From Cristatella mucedo (lineage: Eukaryota; Bryozoa; Phylactolaemata; Cristatellidae): a stretch of 64,000 bases of DNA. Location of the stretch: the NCBI GenBank assembly GCA_009760855.2, contig WPIO01000021.1, positions 744,001-808,000 of the forward strand, given 5' to 3'. Below are positions 12,294 to 45,900 of the stretch, piece by piece (position 1 is the first letter of the stretch; each line of letters begins with the position of its first letter). The notes under the pieces are model-generated. The model did no database searches, was not told the origin of the DNA, and was given only the letters and a program-made list of their open reading frames with translations. Position numbers and translations under genes: made by a program.

Positions 12294-13547
12294 TCAAAGA
12301 TCTTGCCTTCGGACTGGCTTTACCAGCCTGCGAGACCTTGTTGTCGTTTGACCTTGAGATGTGTGCATCCCATCGGCAATACTTGGAGACTGATCTTGAA
12401 CTGCAGGTGTAGGTTTAGGTAGATGTATGGAACTGCTAGGAGATTCGCTGTCGGTAAACAGTGGATCGGTGTCAATCGGTCGAAGATGCCTTCTGTTCCG
12501 CCGAAGAGTGCTGCCATTGTCAGTCTGCACGACAAACGACCGAGGTGTACTTGCTTGAGCTGTCACCGTTGCATGTGTGCTCCAGCTGTTTTCACCACCA
12601 GTCCGCACTAATACCTGTTGGCCGGGTTGAAGAGGTGGAAGTGGGCGAGCAGAATGATGGCAATCGTGGTAGTGCTGTTGAAGCTCTTTTGCACGGTCGT
12701 CGTTGAGTTGCACCGTTTCCTCTGCAGGCCATTGTTGTTCGACATGCCGAGGGAGCACAGGCAACGTCATCCTAATCTGTCGTCCCATGATCAGTTGTGC
12801 CGGGCTGAAGCCTGTAGAGGTGCAAGGCGTCGACTTCTGAATCATTAATGTGAGGCACGGATCAGGCTGACTCACCATTGATTTGGCAGTTTACACCGCT
12901 CTTTCCACTTCTCCGTTCGCTTGTGGAAAATGTGGGCTGGTCGTAACGTGTTTGAACCCATATCGTCTCGCGAAATCGCGAAATTCGTGAGATGAAAACT
13001 GTGGACCATTGTCAGACTAAAACGACTCTGGTATGCCCCAGCGAGCAAATATGATCTGCGGTTCGGCCACAACTTCTTTGGTCGTCGATTTTGATACTGG
13101 AGTGCTTTCCATATATCGGGAGTAAATGTCGATCACAATCAGGTGCTGTCGTCCCTCGTGTTCGAAGAGATCGGCAGTGACTTGTTGCCAAGGAACACTG
13201 GGCAACGGTGTAGGGATGAGTGGCTCATGTAGTTGTCTCCTCTGGTTCTTTTGACAGAAGCTGCAAGAATCGACAAATGTCTTAACGTATTGGCTAATTC
13301 CTAGCCAGTGTACACACGACCTTGCTCGGTCCCTACATTTGGTCGTCCCCTGGTGGCCGCCGTGGATCCGCTCCAACAGAAAAGCCTGAAGGCTTTGGGG
13401 GATATATATGCGATCGTCATATAGTAGCAAACCATTCGACTCAGAAAGATGACTACATATGGTGAAGTACTTCCGAAAGGTTTCCGGTAGGCCCTTGCTC
13501 GATTTAGGCCACCCTGACAGCATATACTTTATGACAGCCTGTAGCAA
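12294..13547 (-). pseudogene. Gypsy pol: integrase
   Basis: The HHCC zinc finger is visible (HGGHQGTTKC through CSFCQ). In the core, TADLFEHEG supplies the first Asp, SDNGPQF the second, and ANGEVERAV the Glu of the DDE triad. A stop codon sits immediately before the SDNGPQF motif (about 13017) and another at about 12879. The last part (12878-12294) is a basic C-terminal domain ending in VKPVRRQDL. It would insert the element cDNA; the stops make it nonfunctional. Confidence 0.9.
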
Positions 13548-13709
13548 TGTCGTCAGCAGTAGCCTGCTTTACTTTGCTCAAGCGAGCTACTGAAAGCGAT
13601 TTAGAAACAACGGTGTCTACGTAGAGTTGAACGGCCTCGGCTTGGTCGTGTTCCTCACTCCTTGCGCAGTGGTGCTCCTGACAACGTATCAGCTATCACA
13701 AGGGTCTTC

Positions 13710-14129
13710 CTACACGGCATGAGGGTTAAAACGCATCATTCGCATCAATAGGCGTTGGCATCCAACCGGAACCTGGTCAAGGTCCTTAGTCATAAGCAAC
13801 GGAATAAGTGGTTTATGGTCCCAAGGCAGACCAATAAGGAACTGACTGAACTTCTCGCACGCCCACACCGCCGCAAGGCACTCTTTTTCGATCTGAGTGT
13901 ATCTCGTTTCGGCGCCTGACAACGCGCGGGATGCAAATGCGACAGGTCGCACATCTTGCTCTCCCGATCCAGGGCACTGCAGCAGAACGGCACCTAGACC
14001 ATAGCTACTGGCATCTGCACTGACAATCGCCGACTTTTTTGGGTCAACATAAGCCAACACGGGTACCTTTGTTAAAAGCAACTTTCCTTCCCGGAATGCT
14101 TTCTTCTGGCTATCCCCCCCCAGTACCAT
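13710..14129 (-). pseudogene. Gypsy pol: RNase H
   Basis: RNase H signature VSADASSYGLGAVLLQ, RPVAFASRALSGAETRY and the YTQIEKECLAAVWACEKF motif of the Ty3/Gypsy type. Disconnected from neighbouring parts by stops or frameshifts. Confidence 0.9.
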
Positions 14130-14163
14130 ACTGAGTCAGACGAGAGGAGATCATTTAGCGGTT

Positions 14164-14679
14164 TCAGACCGTGACCAGATTTGGCACAAACCGGCCGATG
14201 TAGTTCATCATACCAAGGCATCTCTTTAGCTCGGCTATGTTTGTTGGATCAGGGAGGTTGAGGATGGCTTCTATTTTGTCTTCTGACGGCCGGACGCCGC
14301 TGGCATCAATAACATGCCCTAAGAACGTCAAAACTGGCTGGCGGAATATACACTTGTCTCTATTCAACTTTAGGCCCGACTTTGAAATTTCGGAAATAAC
14401 ACGACGCAATCTATCGTCATGCTCAGCCGCCGTCGATTCATAAACCAAACCATCGTCCATATAAATGGCTACACCTTTGATCTCACTCAAGAGGTCGTGC
14501 ATCAGTCGCTGAAAGATCGGCGCGCTAGTAACGCCAATGGGCAGCCGGCGGAAATAAAAACGTCCAAACGGTGTTATAAACGTCGCTAAGTGAGTGCTCT
14601 CGTGGGACAACGGAATAGCCCAAAATCCGCTAGAGGCATCCAACTTTGAGAACATTGTAGCACCAACAAGCTGAGGCAA
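14164..14679 (-). pseudogene. Gypsy pol: reverse transcriptase palm
   Basis: Contains FSKLDASSGFWAIPL, the FGRFYFRRLPIGVTSAP motif and the catalytic box GVAIYMDDGLVY, then FLGHVIDASGVRPSEDKIEA of the thumb. It copies element RNA to DNA. It is followed by stop codons at about 14130-14163 before the RNase H part. Confidence 0.93.
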
Positions 14680-15284
14680 AATCTCTCATCTGGCGTAGGT
14701 AGCGCATATCTTTCACGAACCACTGCTCGATTTAAGCGCTTCAAATCGACACAAAGGCGCACTTTGCCGTTGGGCTTCAGGACCAGTACGATTGGGGAGA
14801 ACCACTCGGTCGGCTCCGATACACGTTCCACGATGCTGTTCTTCTCCATTCGAAGAAGTTCGTCCTTTACCAAAGGGAACAGCGGTCTGGGTATACGGCG
14901 GGCTGTGTGTACGCAGTATGATTCCACATCAGGTTTGAGACGAATTTTCACCGGCTGGCATCGCATTAATCCGATCTCTCCACATACCGAGTCTCGAAGA
15001 ACAGTCTCCCCTACACTGAGTTTAATCAGTCCGATGCATAGAGAAGCTTGTCGGCTGAGGAGATTATTTCTTGCTCCAGCGACTACGTAAACTGGCAGAA
15101 GATATATCGCTCCTTTGCGCTTTAAGCTAGCTTTGAAGGTACCCTTACAAGCCAGGCGGTTGCCGACGCTGTATAGTTTTGCTGCTGTAGGCTCGAGGCA
15201 AGATGGTCGTAGCAGTCGACCATACGCGTCTTCCGTAATGACGGTTACGTCAGCGCCACTATTAATTTTAAACGGAATGGTCAT
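14586..15284 (-). pseudogene. Gypsy pol: protease and N part of reverse transcriptase
   Basis: The protease active-site motif is changed: INSGADVTVI stands where family members have D-S/T-G-A. The RT entry region follows (PLVKDELLRMEKNSIVERV, then SPIVLVLKPNGKVRLCVDLK). The frame is lost near 14690, just after RYALPTPDE, and continues in another frame. The changed protease Asp and the frameshift indicate a dead copy. Confidence 0.88.
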
Positions 15285-15326
15285 TCCAAAGCCGAAAAAA
15301 ATCCACTTGCCAGGGTGATGATGCCT

Positions 15327-16202
15327 TTATCGACTGGCCTCCACCACTACAGGCTTTGTAACGGCATCCACGATGTAGTTCTCACCGTCGGATTCAGCCG
15401 CGATTTCTCTTATTTTAGCATCAGGTCTTATACGTAATTTGCAACGCAGTGCATAGTGGCCCAACTTCCCACAAGTATTGCAACGGCGGTCGCGTGCTGG
15501 GCAGTGTCCAGGAGTGTGAGCCGAGTTACAGTTTCGGCAGCTGTTAGCTTCTTTTACGTCATCGAAAAGCTTAACTCGCCTACGGTCTGTGCGGCTGCTA
15601 GCCTCTAAGACGCAGGGCTCAGGACAGTCGGTGGACTGCGATCGCCGACGAACCTCAGAGACATCCGAAACCGGGTGCTGCAGACCCAGCTGTGATTTTA
15701 CTGTCCCCGTCTGACGCGCCTTTTGTACTGCCACAGTTAACTTAAGGTCGGGGATTAGTTGCAGGGCTTCTGAAAGTTTGAGGTCAGACAAGCCCACAAC
15801 CAGGCGATCTCTGACCAACTCATCTTTCATGGCACCGTTTTCGCAGTGCGAAGCTAAATCAAGTAGTGTGCGTATGAATGCCTCGGTAGATTCTCCCGGT
15901 TGTTGACAGCGGCTGTTGAACGCAGCCCGATCGTGGATAATATTCCTTTGCGTTATGAAATAATTATCAAATTTGCCCAAGCTGAGATCCAACGTCTTCA
16001 CTTTGTCGACCTCATAGGTAAAGGTGTCGAATATCGCTTCGGCTTGCTCCCCCATGGCGTACAAGAGTGTATTTATCTGTACGTGCTGTTCCTCCGCCGT
16101 CAACTTCGTTGCCGTCACATAATGGCGAAAACGATTTCTCCAAGCCGTTCACAACGCCGGCTCATCAAATGTAAATTCCGCTGGAGGGTTACACTTGGCC
16201 AT
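15327..16202 (-). pseudogene. Gypsy gag (capsid/nucleocapsid)
   Basis: The reading frame can begin at ATG (complement of 16200-16202) but is cut by a TGA at 16149-16151, then is open to 15327. The N part is a retrotransposon capsid-like helical domain with FNSRCQQPGESTEAFIRTL. Near the C end are two zinc knuckles, CRNCNSAHTPGHC and CNTCGKLGHYALRC. It would package element RNA. The premature stop suggests it is inactive. Confidence 0.88.
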
Positions 16203-16249
16203 CTCTTTGATTTTCAGGGCGACACTCTATAATTTCACCGCTGCCACCA

Positions 16250-16499
16250 TGTAATGATACTGTGAAGTCTTGCGTCTTTTGGATTGGTGGATCGGGCTGT
16301 AAGCCGCGCTTGCTTATGGCGATGCTGACGTGTGCGCAAGAAAGCGGCAAGCTTCGCGAACACTCCGTGCCCGCGAGCTCGCGCTCTCGCTAGGAGCAAT
16401 GGACGCCTAAGAAATTTCATTCGATGCGCTCGCTCGGGCTTATCCTACGCGCTCTACGACGGCAGAGTCCACCTCCCTGATGAAAGATTGATCTCGAGT
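16250..16499. other. Possible 5' LTR remnant of the Gypsy element
   Basis: Begins with the complement of a TCATTACA end next to the primer-site-like motif, but I could not align the rest to the 3' LTR candidate. The boundary is not determined. Confidence 0.3.
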
Positions 16500-16551
16500 G
16501 GGCAAATGCAGATAATAACGATACATTTGTATGGCGCCCTCAAAGAACTAA

Positions 16552-16630
<79 letters not shown>

Positions 16631-17165
16631 CGTGATGCTGCATATAAAGCATTACCGAATTTTTGATGGTAACATTCGCAAGCAGCAGGCATAGTTTGAG
16701 CAGGTACACGCACACGAAGGACGAATCGCAAAGGCCCACCAAATGGGGAAATAAAAAGGTGCGTTTTAAGCTGTTTTTAAATTTCGTAGTGTCACGGGGC
16801 GTTGCGACGTGCATCGGTAGTGAGTTCTAGGCTTTGGGAGCATACGAACTGAAGGCACGGTCTTAAACGGTTATGAGGTTTGTACGAGGTATGGCTAAAC
16901 GATTCAAGTCAGAACAGAGGATTGTACGATTCTTTGCCTGGTGGGGAGTTGTTCTGATAGGTAGGCTGGAGCCAGAGAATTAAGGGACCTAAAATTAAGT
17001 GGCAGAACCTTGAAGTCAATACGATACCTGATTGGGAGCCAGTGCAGGTCGGCGAGAAGTGATGCGATGTGGCAGCGGCGACGCTAGCAACATACAAGCC
17101 TAGCTGCAGAGTTTAGCACCAACTGTAAGACGCTGATTGCACTCAAGTGTGGGCTGCTAGAATAA
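16500..17165 (-). mobile_element. LINE 3' end interrupted by a (TC)n run
   Basis: On the minus strand, C-terminal RT and 3' UTR sequence (about 17165-16680) leads to the tail remnant AGTTCTTTGAGGGCGCCATA at about 16532-16551, with a CT microsatellite between. Protein pieces are shifted and degenerate. Confidence 0.75.
16553..16627. repeat. (TC)n microsatellite
   Basis: About 75 bp of nearly pure CT dinucleotide. Confidence 0.98.
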
Positions 17166-17877
17166 CCACAGTTTTCCCGGGATTCTGGAATGCAACTTAA
17201 TTTTTCTTTTCATTATTTTTCGGATTGAAGAGGCTTCGAGGTGGACCGCGACGCGTATTCACTCTTTGACGAACGCAGCAATTTGTATAGCTTTATTCGT
17301 TGAGGAAGTTGCAGGCTACAGGACTTGGAAATTCTGCCGAGGCTACGGCATCGCAAGCGTAGCGCTGCTCGCGTAGCGCGTAGCTGCGGCTGGTCTACCT
17401 AGCGCGACCAGCTGGCGATTTCTGCGGGCTACCGGCGCGCCCTGGATACCGCAGGAGCGTCGAGCGGGGAGGAGTAGCCCGGGGTCATGGCCGTCGCTGG
17501 GTGCATTCAATGGCTGGGCCAATGGGGTGCGAGCGGCAAGATAAATTCAGTCGGCAACGGCCCTAACCGTAACATCGGGCACTTCTCGCCGCCGAACATT
17601 CGAACTGCCGAGCCTTTCAGCACTTACAGAGTTTGCCAAGCATGAGAGACCATGGTAAGTGGCTTCGTTGGTAAGACCTTGTGAAGCTAGCGGACGCCAC
17701 CGCGAAAGTCAGCACTAACCCGCACACTAACTGCGCACTACTGTCAGCGTGCCTAGTCCTAGTCCTTTCGGATCCAGAGAAACTGGGACACAGCTTCAAA
17801 GGAGCGCTGGCGCTGCAAGTGAATGGCAGTGAAGGAAGGAGCAGCGCTGCCAGAATCTGGATGGTATATGTAAGACG

Positions 17878-17916
17878 CCTCGGCCGGCGCCCGCTTAAAG
17901 AGGGCGCCGGCCGAGG
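17878..17916. repeat. Perfect GC-rich inverted repeat upstream of CCNF
   Basis: A 15-bp arm CCTCGGCCGGCGCCC, a 9-base spacer GCTTAAAGA, then the exact reverse complement. It lies about 750 bp before the CCNF start in GC-rich DNA. It could fold as a hairpin in DNA or RNA; function unknown. Confidence 0.85.
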
Positions 17917-18517
17917 TGCCGCCGCAGGAGCGGAAGCTGCCCTGAACCTCTCCGCTGAACTCCGCTGACTCTGACTTGAGCTAGCGGCGCTCGTCGTCGA
18001 TACGAACTGAAGTAGTCGGGAGAGTGTTGCGAGGAGCGGCTACCACAAAACTATAATTTGAATTTTTTGAGCCGACCGTTAAATTCGCTCCCGACCGGCA
18101 AATGCCATACGGAATTTGAATTACTCGAGGCTCTCCCCCCCCAAAGCCGGCGAGCGGCGGCCAGCACGGGTGTGTGCGCCGCTTAACGGCTTTCGGTCTC
18201 GCGGCGCGATGTCTCACGCGCGGCTTCGCTTCTCCGGACCGGCGGGCCAGTTGCTCACCTCATCGGTCAGCTGGCCGGTGCTTCCCAATTCAAACGGGTC
18301 CGGAAACCCGTTAAATCGCTGCCGGCTCGGCGAATGTCGGACGAGAGCTCCACGAGTTGTTGTGTGAGCACTCCTCCCGACGTCGGGCATTCGACGGCGC
18401 ACGAAGCTCGGCAAGAGTGCGCCACCAGGCGTGAGCGGCCTCAGCCGCGACGTGGCCGTTGCTGTTTTTTATTCAATAAACCTCGAAGTTCACCGCGTGC
18501 GGAGCGCTCTTGTGTGC

Positions 18518-18574
18518 ATGTCTAGCGACCGAGGTGGCCATGGCTGCCGCCGCTTAGCGTGTTGCGTAGCTTGA
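18518..18574 (+). other. Overlapping upstream ORFs before the CCNF start
   Basis: ATG 18518 opens an 18-codon frame ending in TGA at 18572-18574. ATG 18540, in good Kozak context (GGCCATGG), opens a 5-codon frame MAAAA ending at 18557. Neither is in frame with CCNF. They matter only if the 5' UTR is unspliced across this stretch. Confidence 0.4.
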
Positions 18575-18663
18575 ATCTCCTTGACCTCCGCCGTTTTTCA
18601 GGCTTTCTAGGCTTCAGCAGCCAACTCTCGTCCTTGCGTGCGGCAGCAGGTGCCCGACAGCGC

Positions 18664-40197
<21,534 letters not shown>

Positions 40198-41615
40198 TTA
40201 CCGTGCCCGTATCGGGCACGTCTAAGGCTGTGCTCAAGGAATTCGAGAAAGTGTCGATAAGAGTGAATTGGATGCATGGGCGTTAGGTGTAGCACTATTT
40301 CGATGGTGCTAAATTGTTCCTTCCTGCCAGTTTTTATGGCCCCTGGCATATTGTTAGTTGCTGAAGATCATCTGAAGTGTTTTTGATTTTTCAAGTTTAC
40401 ATGGCATGCATTGTGCATGCTTGTTTTTTCTTTAGGTCCTTTGCTCAGGAATAGCCATCTTTGTTCCTGTAGGCTCTTTAGCAAAACCCGCACACATTTG
40501 TCAATTAAGCAACACCGATATGCGTTCATATGTCGGCATTGCAGACAATAGTACACCCTTATTTCTTTTCACCGGGTGTGCATTTGCCGTCTGAAAGATT
40601 AAGCCTTCTTAACTGATGCAACTCATGCTGCACCACACATCTTTCGCCGACTTAAGACCGCTGTGACATCACAGTTTTATTTTACAATTTTTTTTAACGT
40701 TTTCTGAGCTGAAAACCCTTCCATCAACAGGGGTCTGAGGAAGTGGTGCAACGATTTGAATCAGTTTGGTACGTCTATATGGTTCATGTCGCCGTCGGTA
40801 TGTGGTCTCAGCTATCCAGGGGATGTGCAATTCTTTTAAAGCAGGAAACATGTGAAGCACAGCTGGTGCTGCACATTGATTTGTCATTGGCAAATATGCA
40901 ATACCTGACCTTCTGATGAAAGAGTTTTGTATGTTTTTTAGGAAGGTTATCTTGTTACAAGATAAAGTAGACAATTTTGAGATATAATGTTTCATATTGA
41001 TGCACACACTGCCTGTCAACACATAACATGTGCACACTGCCCTAGTGATGCCAAGTCCTTATCTGAGATATGTGTAGGTGCACAGCAGGCAGTCCTACTG
41101 CCTTTGTGATTCTCCCTAGTTGCTCATATTACATGTTTGTACTTGCAATGAAGGAAGCATAGGAGAGGGTAGTTGTCAAGAAGACGAGGCAGTTCCACGA
41201 ATGGGCAGTAACCTTAGAGCTGATGTCGGTAAGTTGACAACATAGACAAAGAGATTATCAGTTGGTGAGTTAATACATCTCGGTGATGTGCTTTCTAGCC
41301 AGAAGGACCAAGTTCATGCACCGTCCAGCCCTTACGTGCCTGAGAGCTGCTCATGAAGCTGAGGAAAAAATGCGCTGTATACACAGGATTAAAGCCAAGG
41401 AGGGACAAAACTTTGAACTTACCTAGAGCAGCTAATCATAGGAGGGCCAAAGGGTGACAACCTGCCTGCCGGCTCTTTTCTGGTTTGTCCGAGGAGTGCT
41501 GAATTTGCCGACACTCCTCCTTTGGTACATCTAAGGGGCCGAGCTGGGAATGACTTCGCTCGACTAGGCTGGAGCTCTTAAAAAGACGAAGTGGGTGTTA
41601 AGAGGACCAAATAAA
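40198..41615 (+). other. CCNF 3' flank / probable 3' UTR
   Basis: No gene or repeat was recognised here after the CCNF stop. AATAAA at 41610-41615 is a clear polyadenylation-signal candidate, so the 3' UTR could be up to about 1.4 kb. Weaker variant signals closer to the stop were not assessed. Confidence 0.35.
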
Positions 41616-42780
41616 AGAGCTGTAAATCGGTCAAATCCAGAGCAAGTCGTGCAAGTCTCGGCTTTTATGCCTGCTTACGTGTGGGGCCTTTAATGCGAAT
41701 TTATGGCTGGGTCCTAAGATAAGGATGAAGCAAGTAAAGGTCGAGGTAGCTGGGTCGTGGCAAGACCCCTAACTCACCACGTGGAATACAGCCTTCATTT
41801 TTGTTGGCAGCTGACGATGGAATACATACATCGCCGTGTTTCTTTTTGGGATAGATGCATTTTCCCAGCGTGCTTGCGGCGGAAGATAGTGCAAGTCCAT
41901 GCCGTAAGTAGAATAGGTGATAACGTTCAAAAGCTCAGTAATTAAACCAAGACCAATTGGTACTCGACGCAATTGATGGCTCCGTTAAAGTTAACCACTT
42001 CTATAAAAAAAAAACTTAAAAGCTGCTGCCGGTTAAAAACCAAGTCTTAAATTCGCCAGAGCAAATGTTATCTATTTTTATCGTCGAAACTACGTCAGCG
42101 CGACAGAGTTGCTCATCACCAGCTCCCATACCGACGTCGATCCAACATTTCCTGGGGTCGGCAAAGCAACACTGGAACTGGGAATCTGCAGCAACGATGT
42201 GCAGCGAACCGACTGCTGCACCGTGGCTTCGTGGCCGGAACTAGAGCCAAAGAAAGAGGCAGAAAGTGCAGATATACCCTCCGAGAGGTAATCAGAGTGC
42301 GTTTACAAGTAGCGGTAATGGTATCTGCGCCATTTTTTGTATGACTCGGATTTTATAGCTTTCCACCCACCGACTTTCTCCGGTATCAACAGAAGAAGAC
42401 AATCTCTTGTCAGTAGCGACTGGCCGTAAGTTAGAAAAAACACTCGAAAACTACTTCCTTCATCACTTTTGACCTGCATTTTTAATTAGCTCTTTTAAAG
42501 TATTTCGAGTTCAATGCAATTTTGAACCATCGAGTAGATTGCAGTAGCCCTAGCAGCTGCTATCGAGTAAAAGCTGGCAATGGCCACTGCCACCTCCAGC
42601 CTTACTTGCCCCTCTCGTGGACAGAACACTGGATACGTTCAAGAAGTGCATTTTCGCTGTTTGGTGATAGAACTCGTTATGGCAGTCAAATACCTTGCTC
42701 TATTGAACGTACTGAACCTCTTTGCTGTTAACAGCCACGTGTCCTCTGTATCTGCAGTCATCTCTGCTGCAGTTCTGGTT
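41616..42780. other. Unassigned DNA
   Basis: No gene supported. A frame at 42109-42291 ends just past a weak donor-like GAG|GTAATC but has no recognisable homology. Confidence 0.4.
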
Positions 42781-42985
42781 AAGGGGTTAAGGTGCTTGCC
42801 CTTCACGACCTCAACTACCTTATAGCAATACACAACAACAATACACTCGATAGAGCGCCCTCAGAGAACTCGATCTCTTTCTAGGCGCTTTACATTTGCT
42901 GCAAATGACATGCGGCAGCACAAGTGAAGCGCCTGGGTAGAGATTAAGTTCTCTTAGGGCGCTAAATAAATAAATTTTATTTGTT
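42781..42985. mobile_element. SINE head fragment and two tail-to-tail LINE/SINE ends
   Basis: 42781-42815 keeps the tRNA-like GGTTAAGGTGCTTGCCCTTC. 42836-42925 is a minus-strand LINE tail (GAGCGCCCTCAGAGAACTCG). 42926-42985 is a plus-strand tail (GAAGCGCCTGGGTAGAGATT then AAATAAATAAATT). Confidence 0.75.
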
Positions 42986-45900
42986 TTTTATTCTCAGTTC
43001 GACAGCAGCGACTGGTGTGGTGTTCGCCTGCGGCAGCTGCTGTAATTAGCGAAGCGCCTGACACTAATAATGCACACGCCTCAGCTGTGGCCAATAGTTA
43101 AGCAATTGAAGCAGCGTAGCGTCGGGCCACTATTGCAGGCTATATTTCGTGTCGTCTGCTGCGATTGATCGAGCTCTCATATATGTCCCCGTTGAGAGGA
43201 ATAAAGCAGAGTCTCGTTTACCGCGAAAGTGCACCCGCTGTGTCTCCAGACTCCCACTAGAACAGTCGCCGCCGGAGCCACTGTCACACAACACTGGCTT
43301 ATCCGGTAGAGCTCTGGCCAGGAGCCTTTGTTTCATGACATGGTAAAACCTGTAAAACCTAAAAATCGTTCCGTCTAGTCGTACTGGCTAAATAGCTACT
43401 GACTAGATAATGGCGAAACGTTAGAAGATGCCACTCGGTTTCCTGAAACTCAGATTGTTTTACTCTTGATTTGAGCGGGTACTATTCAGTCTGTCCCTTG
43501 GTAGAGTGCACTGATGTTTCACCCCTAGTCTGAAGCTACGGTGGTCCACATCTTAAAAACTAGTTTTAGGGTAGATACACCACGAATAAGCGCAGTAGAA
43601 AAACCAAGGCGACATTTGGATTAGCATGCACAGCCCGCTACCGGAATGAAATCAAATTTTGGGAGTACGCCAAAAAGCATGATCGCGATTTCAGGTTTAA
43701 TTGACTTGAAAATTAGTTGCACGTTCAGCTAATGCATTGCCTAACTTTTGTTTCCTTTAACCTAGTTTCGCGCATCGCACCAGCCAGTTCATGGGTTGCA
43801 TAGCAACTTCGTAGAGATCAACTAGTGAGCAGCTTCTCTGAGTAATACAACAGGCCATTGCTTGGAGATAGAACTAGATTGCATAGAGGTGCAGACTGCA
43901 GCTCTTGCTAGGCGGCGACAGGTCGCATGCATTGCACACGTCTTCTTCTTCAGTAATAATACATTTGTAAAGCGCCATCAGAGGACTATGCTTCTAGGCA
44001 CTTCACATATATTCTGTAAAGGAAGCATGGAATAAACACTTGCGAATGGTAGAAGCCTATTGTATTCCTAACCTTGCCTAACGAAGCCAGCAGACGGGTT
44101 GCAGTGCACTGACAGCTTTGAGAAAAATGTGTCCCTAAACAGCCCCCCCCTTTTTTTTACAAGACTGCACTTATGTGGAGCAGCTGTTTTGTCCTATATT
44201 TTAATTAAACTACTTGAAGTATGTCGTGGTCCGAAGGCTGTCACTTAGAAGTGATATTAAGATGAAAGTATTCTTGCTTCACGTGCAATGTCCCCAGTCG
44301 TGGATGGCTTGGATGACTGTCAATAAACAGAAGTACGAGCCTAATCGTGTGCATACTTTTGCCATTGAATGATTGTAATCACTCTTCAAATAGCTTGGCA
44401 GACGTCCGTGCTTGAGCGTAAGCCCTGCACATTTCAGGCAGCTGTGCCGCATCAATACTTATGAGTATCTGGGCTTTATTGATTTCCCGTTAACTAGTGG
44501 CTAGCCTCGCTCGAAATGCAGTCGTTGAACCCCGCCCATACCTGTGGATTTATATTTTCGTTATCCAAACTAAGTTGATCAAATTCACGTTGCTGGTGAG
44601 TCTAAGAACGAGCGATTAGCAGTAGGCAGCATGTGAACGCTTTCTGATTAGTCACCGAACGTTATGATTGATGTTACCGTCCTTCTGAAATGAAAGCGTA
44701 AGTTCGTTGCGTTGCGACGCAGTTCGAAGATTGCTTGCCAGGTTTCACACTGTGCAAAGCAAAGCCACGGAAAAAGGGTATCCGACACTGCCTCCACGTT
44801 CGTGTCCATATTTGAAATCAGTTTGCTTCGCTCTCTTTTCTCGCATCCGGCACCGATCTGTCCCGCTATCCCGATCGCCGATGAGCCGCGTAAACCAAGC
44901 CCCGTCCCAACCCGGGCTTCTATCGCCGGCGGCGACTTCTTACCTTTTCTGTATCCGCCAGACACTTGGGATCAAATGGTGGTCAGAGGCCGTCTCAAAG
45001 ACAAGCAGCGAAGACCGCAGTTACGATCCGAACAACTTCCAGGAGCTGCGGCTACTTTATTCTCGGGCCGCAGCTACGTCAGAGCATAGCCCCGAACTAA
45101 GTAATGTACCAATGCCGACCGAAGCGATTAAGTTGCACCCACTAATGCTGCTCAACTGGCTGACTCGAAGGCCCGCAAATACTTCAGCCGGTGCTTCCTG
45201 GAGTAGGCGAGCTGATTCGGCTCAGCAGACCTCAGCACAGACGAAAGTAACGCATTTGGACAGGCGGTGTGCGTCTCGGGGGCCAAAATGGCCAGTGGCT
45301 CCGGTGCCGTTGGACAGGCGGTGCGTGTATCGTGAACTAAATTAAATAAATAAATAAAGCAAGTGAATTGAGGCAGCTTTTGCAGGGACCGGTGAAGAGT
45401 GGCGCCTTTGCTGCAGGTGGGCAGATCAGGTCTGACTGTCTTCATTCTGAGTGGTCCTCCTACATTTGAGCCCGATTAATTATTTATTTTGCGGATAGCT
45501 GCTCTAAAAAACATAGCGTTTCGAAGTCGAAAACGCCGTCGACTTGATTCAGAGCAGCGCCGTCAGAATCGTGTCGAAGCTATCGGAAGAAATATGTGTG
45601 CAAGAGCTCAGTGAAAGGATGCAAGCTACGGTTGGCTATAATGACGATATGCAATATGTTAGCAATGATGTTCTTAACAACGCAATGGAACTGTGTGTGC
45701 AAGTTCTTGGAAAAATTTACCGGGAATTTCATTGCTACCCACTGGTCTGAAAAGATTATGCAAGAGGTCGGGAATCGCGGTGCCAGTGCTCGCTTGGGTA
45801 GTATCGCTGCTAGTGAGGTAGACGATTATTGACAATATTGTCGCTCCGTTGGCGCCAGCATCCGATATGGCGCAGGAAAAAAGGGCATCAGCGCAGAAGG

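Larger units (their letters stand above)
12120..16257 (-). mobile_element. Gypsy-type LTR retrotransposon, degenerate
   Basis: On the minus strand the order is gag with zinc knuckles, aspartic protease, reverse transcriptase, RNase H and integrase, the Ty3/Gypsy arrangement. A primer-binding-site-like TGGTGGCAGCGG follows a TCATTACA end at 16250-16257. A purine tract GGAGGGAA lies just inside a TGTG end near 12265, with AATAAA inside the presumed 3' LTR. The two presumed LTRs (12120-12265 and right of 16250) match only at their inner CA end, so LTR calls are tentative. Several nonsense codons and frameshifts break the coding region. Confidence 0.9.
17300..18663 (+). promoter_or_regulatory. 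GC- and CpG-rich 5' flank, candidate CCNF promoter/5' UTR
   Basis: This stretch is visibly richer in G+C and CpG than the intronic DNA after it and lies directly upstream of the first coding exon. Two copies of TTTGAA (about 18058 and 18115) match the core of the CHR element known from vertebrate G2/M genes, but such hexamers are common by chance. AATAAA occurs near 18475, so part of it could be an old LTR or the 3' end of another unit. No transcription start can be read from sequence. Confidence 0.4.

Noticed and set aside
44707-45345. A 212-codon plus-strand open frame
   Set aside because: Overlaps long frames in other phases and strands in GC-rich DNA, has no recognisable domain, and ends in a repeated segment; probably chance.
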